A program made the position numbers and the translations under genes. This document shows positions 25,086 through 34,031 of a DNA stretch of 64,000 bases, piece after piece. Location: positions 1-64,000 of the forward strand of contig NZ_BBQI01000131.1 of the NCBI RefSeq assembly GCF_001652915.1. The letters are read 5' to 3'. Source of the stretch: Cupriavidus sp. D384. Its GTDB lineage: Bacteria > Pseudomonadota > Gammaproteobacteria > Burkholderiales > Burkholderiaceae. Position 1 is the stretch's first letter. Every line of letters starts with the position of its first letter. The notes under the pieces are model-generated. The model worked only from the letters and a program-made list of their open reading frames with translations. It was not told the origin of the DNA and did not search any database.

Positions 25086-26723
25086 TCAGCCAACAGCCTC
25101 CGCCAGCGTCTCCATCTGGCGCGGGCGCGCGGGCCGTACCTCGGCCTGCGTGCTCACGCGGAATGTGGAGATCGACTCGCGCAGGCGGTCGGCCTGTTCT
25201 TCCAGTGCGCCAGCCGCGGCAGCGGCCTGCTCCACCAATGCTGCGTTCTGTTGTGTGCCTTCATCCATCTGCGCCACGGCCTCGTTGACCTGCTCGATGC
25301 CGGCGCTCTGCTCGGCCGATGCCGAACTGATGTCGCCCATGATGTCGGTCACGCGCTTTACGGCCTGGACGATCTCGTCCATCGTGGCACCGGCCTCGCC
25401 CACCTGCGCCGCGCCGTTTTCCACGCGCGACACGGTGTTGCCGATCAGGCCCTTGATTTCCTTGGCCGCGTTGGCGCTGCGCTGCGCCAGGCTGCGCACC
25501 TCGCCGGCCACCACGGCAAAGCCGCGGCCCTGTTCGCCGGCACGGGCGGCTTCCACGGCCGCGTTCAGCGCCAGGATGTTGGTCTGGAAGGCAATGCCCT
25601 CGATCACGCCGATGATGTCGACGATCTTGTGCGATGCCTCGTTGATTTCCTGCATGGTCTGCACCACGCGCCCCACGGCCTCGCCGCCGCGCACGGCAGT
25701 CTCCGACGCATTGGCGGCCAGCCCGCTGGCCTGGCGCGCGTTGTCGGCGTTCTGGCGCACCGTGCCGGTCAACTGCTCCATGCTCGATGCGGTTTCCTCC
25801 AGCGACGCCGCCTGCTGCTCGGTGCGCTGCGACAGGTCGTTGTTGCCGGCGGCCACCTGATGGGTGGCTGTCGAGATGCTGGCCATGCCTTCCTGGATGT
25901 CGTGCACCACCGACAGCAGGCTGCGCTGCATCGTGCGCATGGCGCGCGCCAGTGCTCCTACCTCGTCGCCAGCCTTGTGCTCGAACGTGGTGGTCAGGTC
26001 GCCGGCGCCCATGCGCAGCGCGAAATCGAGCATCTCGCCGACGGGCTTTTCCACGCGCGATACCAGCATCGCACCCGAAGCCATCGACGAGATCACGGCC
26101 AGCGCGAAGGCGCCCCACAGCCACGGCCACAGCTGGGCGGCAGCATCTGCCGACATCCAGTGAACGCCAGCGAGTGCCACCAGGAACCATACGAGCCCGG
26201 CCATCTGGGCCCAGAGAATACGGCGCCGGAGACTGAGGCGGGTCAGGCGGCCGAGAAAGCCGGCCACGCCGGTCCGGACCACGGCCCCGTCGCGGATCGC
26301 CAGTCCGGTGGCGCGGTTTTCGCGGAAGCGCTTGTAGGCGGCCTCGGCCGCATCGATCTGTTCGCGCGACGCCATCGACCGCACCGACGTATAGCCGATG
26401 ATGCGGCCGGCCACGCGCGTCGGCGTGACCGTGGCCTGCACCCAGTAGTGGTCGCCGTCCTTGCGGCGGTTCTTGACGATGCCCACCCACGACTTGCCGG
26501 CCTGGATCGACGTCCACAGGTCCGCAAACGCTTCGGGCGGCATGTCCGGATGGCGCACGAGGTTGTGTGGCGCGCCCATCAGCTCTGCCGACGAGAAGCC
26601 GCTGGTCTCCACGAACGCCCGGTTTGCGAACGTGATGCGCCCCTTGAGGTCGGTTCGGGAGATCAGGTAATCGTCCGGCGAGAGCGGATGCTCGCGCTGC
26701 GTGACAGGCTGGTTGTTGCGCAT
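25086..26723 (-). CDS. Aer-like PAS-domain methyl-accepting chemotaxis protein
   Basis: Receptor of the Aer type, expected to sense redox state or oxygen through an FAD-binding PAS domain. The 545-aa protein starts MRNNQPVTQREHPL; the PAS domain (about 1-115) has ITFANRAFVETSGFSSAELMGAPHNLVRHPDMP and the N/W residues typical of Aer. Two close membrane helices lie near 165-215, followed by HAMP-like and MCP signalling domains. The ATG at 26723 matches the Aer start; a 43-residue upstream extension is Pro/Arg-rich and unlikely. Flavin binding is inferred. Confidence 0.93.
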   Translation of the reverse strand: MRNNQPVTQREHPLSPDDYLISRTDLKGRITFANRAFVETSGFSSAELMGAPHNLVRHPDMPPEAFADLWTSIQAGKSWVGIVKNRRKDGDHYWVQATVTPTRVAGRIIGYTSVRSMASREQIDAAEAAYKRFRENRATGLAIRDGAVVRTGVAGFLGRLTRLSLRRRILWAQMAGLVWFLVALAGVHWMSADAAAQLWPWLWGAFALAVISSMASGAMLVSRVEKPVGEMLDFALRMGAGDLTTTFEHKAGDEVGALARAMRTMQRSLLSVVHDIQEGMASISTATHQVAAGNNDLSQRTEQQAASLEETASSMEQLTGTVRQNADNARQASGLAANASETAVRGGEAVGRVVQTMQEINEASHKIVDIIGVIEGIAFQTNILALNAAVEAARAGEQGRGFAVVAGEVRSLAQRSANAAKEIKGLIGNTVSRVENGAAQVGEAGATMDEIVQAVKRVTDIMGDISSASAEQSAGIEQVNEAVAQMDEGTQQNAALVEQAAAAAGALEEQADRLRESISTFRVSTQAEVRPARPRQMETLAEAVG

Positions 26724-26805
26724 GGGTGCTCGAACTGCGTTGAAGGCTCCGGCGCCGGGGCCCCGCATTCGCGCGGGCGCCACGGGCCGCTTGTTACGGT
26801 GTAGA

Positions 26806-27294
26806 TCAGGCGGTGGCGGCCGCGGCGTCAAGCGCCGCAAGATCGTCGACATCCATCAGCTTCTCGATGTCGGTCAGGATCAGCATGCGGCCCTCGAGCG
26901 AGCCGAGCCCGCGGATATAGTCGGTAGCCATGCCACCGGACAGCGCCGGTGCCGGCTTGATCTGCGAAGGGGTCAGCGTGAGCACGTCGGATACGCCGTC
27001 AACCACGATGCCCGTGGTGCGTTCATGGATATCGACGATGATCACCACGGTGTACTGGTCGTAGCTGATCTCGGCCTGGTTGAACTTGATGCGCAGGTCG
27101 ATGATCGGCACGATGGTGCCGCGCAGGTTGACCACGCCCTTCAGGTAGTCAGGCGCGTTGGCAATCTGCGTGACCTGTTCGTAGCCACGGATTTCCTGGA
27201 CCTTGAGGATGTCGATGCCGTATTCCTCGCGGCCAAGCCGGAAGGCCAGGAATTCTTCTCCCGCGCCGTCCGCGCGGTTGTTGCTGGTATTCAT
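26806..27294 (-). CDS. cheW: Second chemotaxis adaptor CheW
   Basis: A 162-aa CheW with EEFLAFRLGREEYGIDILKVQEIRGYEQV, NAPDYLKGVVNLRG, VPIIDLRIKF and VDGVSDVLTL blocks. It is closely related to the operon CheW at 16283. It stands 82 bp before the aer-like gene, so the two may be co-transcribed, and is preceded by a sigma-28-like element at 27421-27448. It could serve a separate receptor set or raise the adaptor supply; sequence cannot tell. Confidence 0.95.
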   Translation of the reverse strand: MNTSNNRADGAGEEFLAFRLGREEYGIDILKVQEIRGYEQVTQIANAPDYLKGVVNLRGTIVPIIDLRIKFNQAEISYDQYTVVIIVDIHERTTGIVVDGVSDVLTLTPSQIKPAPALSGGMATDYIRGLGSLEGRMLILTDIEKLMDVDDLAALDAAAATA

Positions 27295-27420
27295 GTTGCC
27301 CCCGCTGGCAAGTTTGGTCGTGGCCGGGGTAGCGTGCCCCTGGCTGCTGGCGACCCGAGGCGGTCAGCCGGCTCGCGGCCCAATGGGCACGGCCGGACCA
27401 CCTGCTATGGCCCTCCAGTA

Positions 27421-27448
27421 TTTACGGCACGTTGCGGGGTGAATTAAG
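27421..27448 (-). promoter_or_regulatory. Putative sigma-28 promoter of the second cheW
   Basis: On the minus strand CTTAA (27448-27444), then 15 nt, then GCCGTAAA (27428-27421). The -10 matches the FliA consensus start GCCG; the -35 is weaker than at the two other sites. It lies about 130 bp before the cheW start. Confidence 0.4.
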
Positions 27449-27466
27449 GACGACTTGGCGCCCGGC

Positions 27467-27850
27467 TTACCCCTCCGTGGGAGGGTCCAGAAGCGCGTGG
27501 ACGGAGGCCAGCAGGTCCTCGGGGTCGAATGGCTTTGCCAGGAAACCCGAGGCACCGGCCTCGCGGGCCTGGTCCAGGATGCGGTCGTCGTGCTCGGTGG
27601 AGAGCATCAGGATCGGAATCGACGCATAGGCCGGCGTGGCGCGCAGCGCACGGATCAGCGACAGGCCGTCCATCACGGGCATGACCTGGTCGGTGACCAG
27701 CATGCCGAACTGACCCTCCATGGCCACCTCGTGCGCCTCCTTGCCATCGGCCGCCTCGGTCACCGCGAATCCGCCCGCGCGCAGGCAGGCGCCCGTCATG
27801 CGGCGCAAGGATGGTGAATCGTCGACGACGAGAATGTGCGGAAGGGACAT
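27467..27850 (-). CDS. Stand-alone CheY-like receiver
   Basis: A 127-aa single-domain response regulator. The acid pair D10/D11 (VVDDSPSLRRM), phospho-acceptor Asp in LVTDQVMPVMDG, switch Ser in MLSTEHDD and the KPFD lysine are all present, so it should be phosphorylatable. It lacks the conserved switch tyrosine context of the flagellar CheY (GFLAKPF in place of GYVVKPF), which suggests a different partner. It lies between the EAL protein gene and cheW2 on the same strand. Confidence 0.92.
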   Translation of the reverse strand: MSLPHILVVDDSPSLRRMTGACLRAGGFAVTEAADGKEAHEVAMEGQFGMLVTDQVMPVMDGLSLIRALRATPAYASIPILMLSTEHDDRILDQAREAGASGFLAKPFDPEDLLASVHALLDPPTEG

Positions 27851-28025
27851 CGGGGACTCCGTATGGGTTGGTCCGCCAGTGGCAAGGCAGCGCGGCCGGC
27901 GACGGACAGGCCAGCTGGCTCGGGCGTGCGGAATCCGGCATGCGCCGCTGCCCTGTCACTTCATAACGACACGCGAGGCGCGCGCTTTAGCGTTATTGAC
28001 GATTATTCACGTTTTGCCCGGCTAC

Positions 28026-30005
28026 TCAGGCGCGCAGCGGCTGGTCGCCATGGAGCTGTTCGGCAAAGGCCGGGGCATCGAGCGGCATGGCCATCAGGTA
28101 GCCCTGCACCTCGTCGCAGCCCATGCCGTGCAGGATATCGAGCTGCGATGCCGATTCCACGCCCTCGGCCACCACCTTCATGCGCAGTTCGTGCGCCAGC
28201 GCCACCATCGACCCGACGATCGCCCGGCCCTGCGGGTCGGCATCAAGCCCGCCGATCAGCGTGCGGTCGATCTTGAGCGTGCCCACGCGCAGCCGCTTCA
28301 GGTAGCCCAGGCTGGAATAGCCGCTGCCGAAGTCGTCCAGCGCCACGTGGATACCCAGCGACTGCAGTTCGGCCAGCGTCTCCATCGACTTGCCGATGTC
28401 CTTCATGGCCGCCGTCTCGGTAATTTCCAGCGTGATGGCCGATGGCGGGATGTCGTGCTGGTGGATCTGTTCGAGCAGGTATTGCGGGAAGTTGCGGCTG
28501 GCAAAGCGCAGCCCCGACACGTTGATGGCTACCGGCACCGTCGGCAGCCCCGCGTCCTGCCATGCGCGCACCTGGGCGCAGACCGTGGAGATGACCCAGT
28601 CGTCGAGCTTGTCGATCTGGCCCGACTGCTCGGCCACCATGATGAATTCGGCCGGATTGACCGGGCCCAGCGTCGGATGCCGCCAGCGGCACAGTGCCTC
28701 GGCCCCCACCACGCCGCGCGACTTCACGTCGTACTTCGGCTGGTACATCAGCGATAGCGCATCGTCCTGGATGGCCGGCCAGAGATCGCGGCGGATCACG
28801 CGCATGCGGCGCGCCCGTTCGCCGGCCGCGGAATTGAATACACGCATCTGGTTCGAGCCGCTTTCGCGCGCCTCCGACAGGCTGACACGCGCCGCCTGCA
28901 TCAGCGATTCCGACGTGGCCGCATCGCGCGGATAGATGGCGATGCCGATGTTCACGCCGATCTGCATCTGCAGCCCGCGCGCCGCCACGAACTCGGACAG
29001 CGATCCGAGCACGCGTGCCCCGACATCGTGGGCGCGGCTGTGCTGGACCAGTTCCGGCACGCCCACCGCGAATTCATCGCGCGCCAGCCGGGCCAGGAAG
29101 TGATGCGGTTCCAGCGCGGCCTGGGCCAGCGCACCGGCATCCTGTGCCAGGATGTCGTCGGCGCGGACTTCAAAGACTTCGTCGACCTCGCGGAAATCGG
29201 CGATATGGATCAGCAGCACGGCGCAGGCGGTTTCCGACAACCTGGCGTGCGCGATGGTCTGGTCGAGCCAGCGTGCAAAGGCGGTGCGATCGGGCAGGTC
29301 TTCGTTGCTGACGCTGTATTCGCCAACGGGCGGCTGGTCGCGGCCCGACGACCGCACGGTCAGGCCAGCCATGCGGCCGCTGCCACGACGGATGATGCGC
29401 GGCTCGCCGGCACGCGCGGCGGCCGGGAATTCGTCAGACGCGTCGTCGGCCAGCGCGGCCTCGGCAAACGCCCCCGCCCACTTGCGCGACTGGATGCGGT
29501 GCATCGCATAGAGCGCGGAGCACAGCAGCGCCAGTCCACCCGCCAGCCACACCGACCCGTGCAGGCCCGCCACGTCCAGGCAATCGCGCGGCGACATCGA
29601 CAGGCCACCGCAGGCCCGCCCAAGCCGCGCGCCGGCCACTGCAACCAGGCCAGCGCCGGCCAGCATGGCCGTGACGATGGCAACCTGCCAGCCATGCCCG
29701 CCCTGGCGAACCCAGTGCCAGGCGGGGGCCAATAGGTGCGACGCCGCAATGCTGGCCGCCAGCGTCGCGGCAAAGGTTGCCGCCAGGTCGGCGCCGTGAT
29801 TGGCCGCCGTCAGCGTGCCCGAGGCCACGGTGACCCAGAGCGGCATGCCCGTGGTGACCTGCGACAGCAGCGCCGCCGACCACGTCAGGGACCGGACAGT
29901 CTTGCGCCCCGGCTCGCCTTCCGGCTTGGCCGCACGCAGGCCGCGCGCGGCAACGACGCCGAGCACGGCTGCAAGCAGCAACAGGAGGGTATTCGTGGCA
30001 ATCAT
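28026..30005 (-). CDS. Membrane EAL-domain cyclic-di-GMP phosphodiesterase with degenerate GGDEF domain
   Basis: A 659-aa protein predicted to hydrolyse c-di-GMP. The N-terminal ~190 residues hold several hydrophobic helices; the GGDEF domain has LARDEFAV at the active-site position, so GGDEF is broken and cyclase activity is unlikely. The EAL domain keeps GAEALCRW, the Asn in INVSGLRF, EITET, LDDFGSGYSSLGYL and KIDRTLI, all metal/substrate positions of active enzymes. The ATG at 30005 starts a signal-anchor-like stretch; an alternative start 20 codons upstream is possible. Its place in the chemotaxis block fits a role in the motile-to-sessile switch. Confidence 0.92.
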   Translation of the reverse strand: MIATNTLLLLLAAVLGVVAARGLRAAKPEGEPGRKTVRSLTWSAALLSQVTTGMPLWVTVASGTLTAANHGADLAATFAATLAASIAASHLLAPAWHWVRQGGHGWQVAIVTAMLAGAGLVAVAGARLGRACGGLSMSPRDCLDVAGLHGSVWLAGGLALLCSALYAMHRIQSRKWAGAFAEAALADDASDEFPAAARAGEPRIIRRGSGRMAGLTVRSSGRDQPPVGEYSVSNEDLPDRTAFARWLDQTIAHARLSETACAVLLIHIADFREVDEVFEVRADDILAQDAGALAQAALEPHHFLARLARDEFAVGVPELVQHSRAHDVGARVLGSLSEFVAARGLQMQIGVNIGIAIYPRDAATSESLMQAARVSLSEARESGSNQMRVFNSAAGERARRMRVIRRDLWPAIQDDALSLMYQPKYDVKSRGVVGAEALCRWRHPTLGPVNPAEFIMVAEQSGQIDKLDDWVISTVCAQVRAWQDAGLPTVPVAINVSGLRFASRNFPQYLLEQIHQHDIPPSAITLEITETAAMKDIGKSMETLAELQSLGIHVALDDFGSGYSSLGYLKRLRVGTLKIDRTLIGGLDADPQGRAIVGSMVALAHELRMKVVAEGVESASQLDILHGMGCDEVQGYLMAMPLDAPAFAEQLHGDQPLRA

Positions 30006-30143
30006 TGGGGCTGCGCGAAGGGAAACGGCAAAGGCGCGGGGAACACCGGGATGCGGGGCAGACAAAACCCCGCATCATGGCATCTTGCGCGCTCCGTGTG
30101 AACCTTGTGGCACTCAGTCCGGTTTATGTCGACCTCGAAATAA

Positions 30144-31952
30144 TCAGAAGGCGGCCCAGTTGTCGTCCGGGTTCGACGCACCGGCCGGCTGGTTCAGCGC
30201 TGGGCGCAGCAACTTGGGCTCGCGCGTCTTGCGGACCACGGGCGGACGCTTGGCGGCGGGGCGCACCGGCGCACGTTCCGGGGTACGGGCGACGGCAGCG
30301 GACTTGGCCGGGGCAGCCGGCGCAGCGGCGGGCTGGACCGGTGCCAGCGCATGCACGGGCCGGGCCGGCGCCGCCAGCTGGCGCGGCGTACTGCCGTCGG
30401 ACGCCAGCGAGAACACCGACACCACGCTCTTGAGCTTCTGCGCCTGTTCCTCCAGCGCGCCAGCGGCGGCGGCGGCTTCTTCCACCAGTGCCGCGTTCTG
30501 CTGCGTCACCTGGTCCATCTGGGCCACGGCCTGGTTGACCTGCTCGATGCCGGTGGTCTGTTCCTGCGACGCGGCGCTGATCTCGTTCATGATGTCCGTC
30601 ACCCGACGCACGGCCTGCACGATCTCGCCCATGGTGTTGCCGGCTTCGGCCACCAGCTTCGTGCCGCTTTCCACACGCTGGCCGGATTCACTGATCAGCG
30701 ATTCGATTTCCTTGGCGGCGTTGGCGCTGCGCTGCGCCAGGCTGCGCACCTCGCCGGCCACCACGGCAAAGCCGCGGCCCTGTTCGCCGGCACGGGCGGC
30801 TTCCACCGCCGCGTTCAGTGCCAGGATGTTGGTCTGGAAGGCAATGCCCTCGATCACGCCGATGATCTCGACCACCTTGCGCGACGCGCCATTGATCTCG
30901 TTCATGGTGTCCACCACGCGGCCCACCACATCGCCGCCCTTCATGGCGATCTGCGATGCCTCGTCGGCCAGCACGCCGGCCTGGCGGGCATTGTCGGCAT
31001 TCTGGCGTACCACGGTGGTCAGTTCTTCCATGCTGGCGGCGGTCTGCTCCAGCGAGGCGGCCTGCTCTTCGGTACGTTGCGACAGGTCGGTATTGCCGGC
31101 CGAGATCTGCTGGGTGGCCGAGGCAATCGAATCGGTGCCGGTACGCACTTCGGACACAATGCCCGACAGGCTGTCCTGCATCTTCGCCAGTGCCTGCATC
31201 ATGCGGCCAACCTCGTTCTTCGACATGCTGTTGATGCGCGACGTCAGGTCGCCGGCAGCCATGCGTTCGAACACGGACAGCGCTTCTTCCACCGGACGCA
31301 CGATGGCGCGGTGGAGCATCAGCGCCGCCACCACGGCAATGACCAGGCCGAAGGCGATCAGCAGGATCGACATCGTGCGGATCATTTCAAAGCGCGACTG
31401 GGCGGCCTCGAAGTTCGCCTTGCCCGCTTCCATCTGGAATTTCTCCAGCTTCTCGTGCGCGGAGGCCAGGCTGCGCTGCAGTTCCGGCATCACGTCGCGC
31501 GCCATGCGCAGGGATTCCTCGCGGTTACCCGACGTCAGCGCCTGCTGCCACTTGGCCACGCCCGCGTCGAAGAACTCCTGGCGCTTGGCGGCCAGGGCGC
31601 TCGCCAGCGCCTTTTCCTCGTCGTTCTGCGGCAGCGCCAGATAGCGCTTCCAGCCTTTCTCCGACGACTCGACGAAAGTCTTCGAGCGCTCGACGTGCTT
31701 GTTCATGTCGTCACCCTCGCTGCCGGGCATGACGGTACGGTCCAGCGCCAGGCGCAGGCGCGTGGTGCCGATCATCGCCTCGGCCAGGGCCTGCGAGGAA
31801 GCCAGCTGGTTGGCGTACGTCTCCTTCAGCGCATCATTGGACTGGGAAATGCCGTGCAACCCCGCTCCGCCCACAACCAGCAGGATGCCCGCCAGTGCGG
31901 CCATTGCGCCCCGCAGGAGGGTCTTGATCTGAATATTCTGATGAAAGGACAT
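30144..31952 (-). CDS. Methyl-accepting chemotaxis protein (Tar-like)
   Basis: A 602-aa chemoreceptor. The N-terminus MSFHQNIQIKTLLRG leads into a membrane helix (about 12-35), a periplasmic four-helix sensor with the ASSQALAEAMIGTTRLRLALDR segment typical of Tar-like sensors, a second helix (about 190-215), HAMP, and the MCP signalling domain. Ligand unknown. It ends in DDNWAAF, a likely CheR-binding tail. The ATG at 31952 is chosen on family grounds; a frame extension to 32114 is not conserved. A sigma-28-like promoter lies at 32040-32067. Confidence 0.95.
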   Translation of the reverse strand: MSFHQNIQIKTLLRGAMAALAGILLVVGGAGLHGISQSNDALKETYANQLASSQALAEAMIGTTRLRLALDRTVMPGSEGDDMNKHVERSKTFVESSEKGWKRYLALPQNDEEKALASALAAKRQEFFDAGVAKWQQALTSGNREESLRMARDVMPELQRSLASAHEKLEKFQMEAGKANFEAAQSRFEMIRTMSILLIAFGLVIAVVAALMLHRAIVRPVEEALSVFERMAAGDLTSRINSMSKNEVGRMMQALAKMQDSLSGIVSEVRTGTDSIASATQQISAGNTDLSQRTEEQAASLEQTAASMEELTTVVRQNADNARQAGVLADEASQIAMKGGDVVGRVVDTMNEINGASRKVVEIIGVIEGIAFQTNILALNAAVEAARAGEQGRGFAVVAGEVRSLAQRSANAAKEIESLISESGQRVESGTKLVAEAGNTMGEIVQAVRRVTDIMNEISAASQEQTTGIEQVNQAVAQMDQVTQQNAALVEEAAAAAGALEEQAQKLKSVVSVFSLASDGSTPRQLAAPARPVHALAPVQPAAAPAAPAKSAAVARTPERAPVRPAAKRPPVVRKTREPKLLRPALNQPAGASNPDDNWAAF

Positions 31953-32039
31953 GATGTGCTGATCATTAGGAGATAACCCGAAGCCACTCCCCGCCTCGGT
32001 CCGGCAGGCCGACACCCCGTGCGGTCTGCTCAGGACTCG

Positions 32040-32067
32040 ATAACGGCCAGCGCCGAACCTTCCTTGA
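32040..32067 (-). promoter_or_regulatory. Putative sigma-28 promoter of the Tar-like MCP gene
   Basis: On the minus strand TCAAG (32067-32063), a 15-nt spacer, then GCCGTTAT (32047-32040), the same -10 and spacing as before flhB. The -10 is about 88 bp from the MCP start. This fits late-class flagellar control. Confidence 0.55.
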
Positions 32068-32432
32068 GTTGCACGCCAAATGGTTTTCGGGTATGGCGAC
32101 TGATGCACTTTCAATCATCGGAAAAATGGCGCCGCAGGCGCTGCGGGTGGCGAGATAGCGCATGCGCGCAAATAAATAAGCCCGCCGGGCCTGAATTCAG
32201 CGTTCGCTGAAACCCTCTTGCGTCTGACCGGGTATCCGATTTGATCCGATTAAGTTTCGATTCATGTTTCCGGATTGGACGCGGTAGTGCACCGCCCACC
32301 GACAGCCGCCGTCCACACGCGCATTCAGGCAATGCCGGACAACCGAACCGCCGACTGTGGCCTGTGCCATAAGTTCAGTAATTCTTCTTAATTGAGATTT
32401 TTCGTATTTTTTGGTTTGTCGCTGCAAAGGAT

Positions 32433-32460
32433 TTGCAGCATGGCCCGCAGTGGTTATAAT
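32433..32460 (+). promoter_or_regulatory. Sigma-70 promoter of the H-NS-like gene
   Basis: TTGCAG (32433-32438), a 16-nt spacer and a perfect TATAAT (32455-32460), about 45 bp before the start codon. The rest of the 31953-32505 gap holds the divergent MCP promoter and AT-rich sequence with no gene. Confidence 0.75.
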
Positions 32461-32505
32461 GCTTTTCGTCAATTCACGGACCCACCAGTAAATCGAGGGA
32501 TACAA

Positions 32506-32817
32506 ATGGCGACATATCAGGAAATCGTTCAGAAAATCAGCGAACTGCAGCGGGAGGCCGAAGAGATCAAGGCGCGCGAGCAAGCGACCGTAATCGCCGA
32601 GATTCGCGAGAAAATCGAACAATTTGGCCTGACCGCCGAAGACCTCGGATTTGGTGGCAAGAGCGTGGCCGGCAAGAAGGCCACTACCGCCCGCAAGGTT
32701 CCGGTTCGTTATCGCGATAGCGCCGGAAATACCTGGACCGGCCGGGGCAAGCGCCCGGGCTGGCTGACCCAGGCACTGGCGAATGGCAAGTCGATGGAAG
32801 ACTTCCTGATTCGCTAA
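32506..32817 (+). CDS. H-NS family nucleoid-associated protein
   Basis: A 103-aa DNA-binding protein of the beta-proteobacterial H-NS type. The N-terminal half is a coiled-coil oligomerisation region (EIVQKISELQREAEEIKARE), and the C-terminal half has the DNA-binding motif YRDSAGNTWTGRGKRPGWL. A GAGGG box lies about 8 nt before the ATG. It has its own TATAAT promoter and a strong terminator, so it is monocistronic. Such proteins silence AT-rich, often horizontally acquired, DNA. Confidence 0.95.
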   Translation: MATYQEIVQKISELQREAEEIKAREQATVIAEIREKIEQFGLTAEDLGFGGKSVAGKKATTARKVPVRYRDSAGNTWTGRGKRPGWLTQALANGKSMEDFLIR

Positions 32818-32847
32818 GCGGCGACGCCACGCACGCAAGCAAGCAAA

Positions 32848-32877
32848 GAAAAACCGGGCCAAGGCCCGGTTTTTTTA
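32848..32877 (+). terminator. Rho-independent terminator of the H-NS-like gene
   Basis: CCGGGCC-AA-GGCCCGG stem followed by seven T residues, 35-60 bp after the stop codon. An A-run precedes the stem, so it may also act for the convergent galE transcript. Confidence 0.9.
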
Positions 32878-32891
32878 TTGGCGAATGCCGA

Positions 32892-33911
32892 TCATGCGGC
32901 AAATCCCTTTGGATTCATCGACTGCCAGCGCCAGGAATCCTCGCACATGCGATCCAGGTCGTGGCGGGCACGCCAGCCCAGCAGTTGCTGGGCCAGGCCC
33001 GGATCGGCATAGCACGACGCAATGTCGCCCGGACGCCGCTCGACGATCTGATAGGGCACGGCGCGCCCGCTGGCTCGTTCGTAGGCCTTCACTACCTCCA
33101 GGACGCTGTAGCCACGGCCCGTGCCGAGGTTCACCGTCATCCCGCGCGGATGGTTGCGCAGGTAATTCAGCGCCGCCACATGGCCGTCGGCCAGATCGCT
33201 GACGTGGATGTAGTCGCGCACCCCGGTACCGTCGACGGTCGGGTAATCGCCACCGTAGACGCTCAGCTTTTCGCGCCGTCCGCCGGCCACCTGGGCCACA
33301 TACGGCATCAGGTTGTTCGGAATGCCACCCGGATCTTCGCCAATCAGGCCGCTGTCATGCGCGCCAACCGGATTGAAATATCGTAGAAAAGCGATACGCC
33401 ATTCAGGATCGGATTTTTCCAGATCACGCAGGATCTGTTCACCCATCAATTTGGTCTGGCCGTACGGATTGGTGGCCGACAGCGGGAAATCCTCGAGAAT
33501 CGGCACGGTATGCGGATTGCCATAGACCGTGGCCGACGAACTGAACACCAGTTGCCTGACGCCGGCAGACTGCATCGCGCTGCATAGCGTGATCATGCCT
33601 TCGAGGTTGTTTCCGTAATATTCGAGCGGCTTGCTGACCGATTCGCCCACTGCCTTGAGCGCCGCAAAATGAATCGCCCCGGCAATCTTGTGCTGGGCGA
33701 ACAGGCGGTCCAGCAGCGCGCGATCGCGCACATCGCCTTCCACGAAATGCGGCGTGGTGCCAGTAATGCGGGCCAGACGGCTCACCACCTCACGGCTGCT
33801 GTTGCACAGATTATCGAGTCCGATCACTTGATAGCCCGCCTCATGCAACGCCACCCAGGTGTGCGAAGCGATATATCCGGTTGCGCCGGTCAGCAGTAAG
33901 GTTTCAGCCAT
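32892..33911 (-). CDS. galE: UDP-glucose 4-epimerase
   Basis: Interconverts UDP-glucose and UDP-galactose for the Leloir pathway and surface polysaccharide. The 339-aa extended SDR has the NAD motif TGATGYIASH near residue 7 (third glycine is Ala, a small deviation), DNLCNSS, the catalytic SSSATVYG and YGQTK (YxxxK), and FNPVGAHDSGLIGEDP characteristic of GalE. The ATG at 33911 gives the usual length. It stands alone, convergent with the H-NS gene. Confidence 0.93.
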   Translation of the reverse strand: MAETLLLTGATGYIASHTWVALHEAGYQVIGLDNLCNSSREVVSRLARITGTTPHFVEGDVRDRALLDRLFAQHKIAGAIHFAALKAVGESVSKPLEYYGNNLEGMITLCSAMQSAGVRQLVFSSSATVYGNPHTVPILEDFPLSATNPYGQTKLMGEQILRDLEKSDPEWRIAFLRYFNPVGAHDSGLIGEDPGGIPNNLMPYVAQVAGGRREKLSVYGGDYPTVDGTGVRDYIHVSDLADGHVAALNYLRNHPRGMTVNLGTGRGYSVLEVVKAYERASGRAVPYQIVERRPGDIASCYADPGLAQQLLGWRARHDLDRMCEDSWRWQSMNPKGFAA

Positions 33912-34031
33912 GGAAATAGTCAGGTCGGTAAGTGTTTCACGACGCTGGCCGAATCTCCGGTCGGGATTCGCAGGTCGAGCCGACATCTTAACCGGCCGGT
34001 ATTACGGCCGCTTCCCGCATTCAAACGAATG

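Noticed and set aside
23063..31952. Repeated receptor DNA as insertion sequences or recent tandem duplication
   Set aside because: Similarity is confined to the conserved signalling core; sensor domains differ and there are no terminal repeats or transposase.
32180..32190. GCCCGCCGGGC followed by T-rich DNA on the minus strand as a terminator
   Set aside because: The stem is only four pairs with a 3-nt loop and there is no upstream minus-strand gene to terminate.
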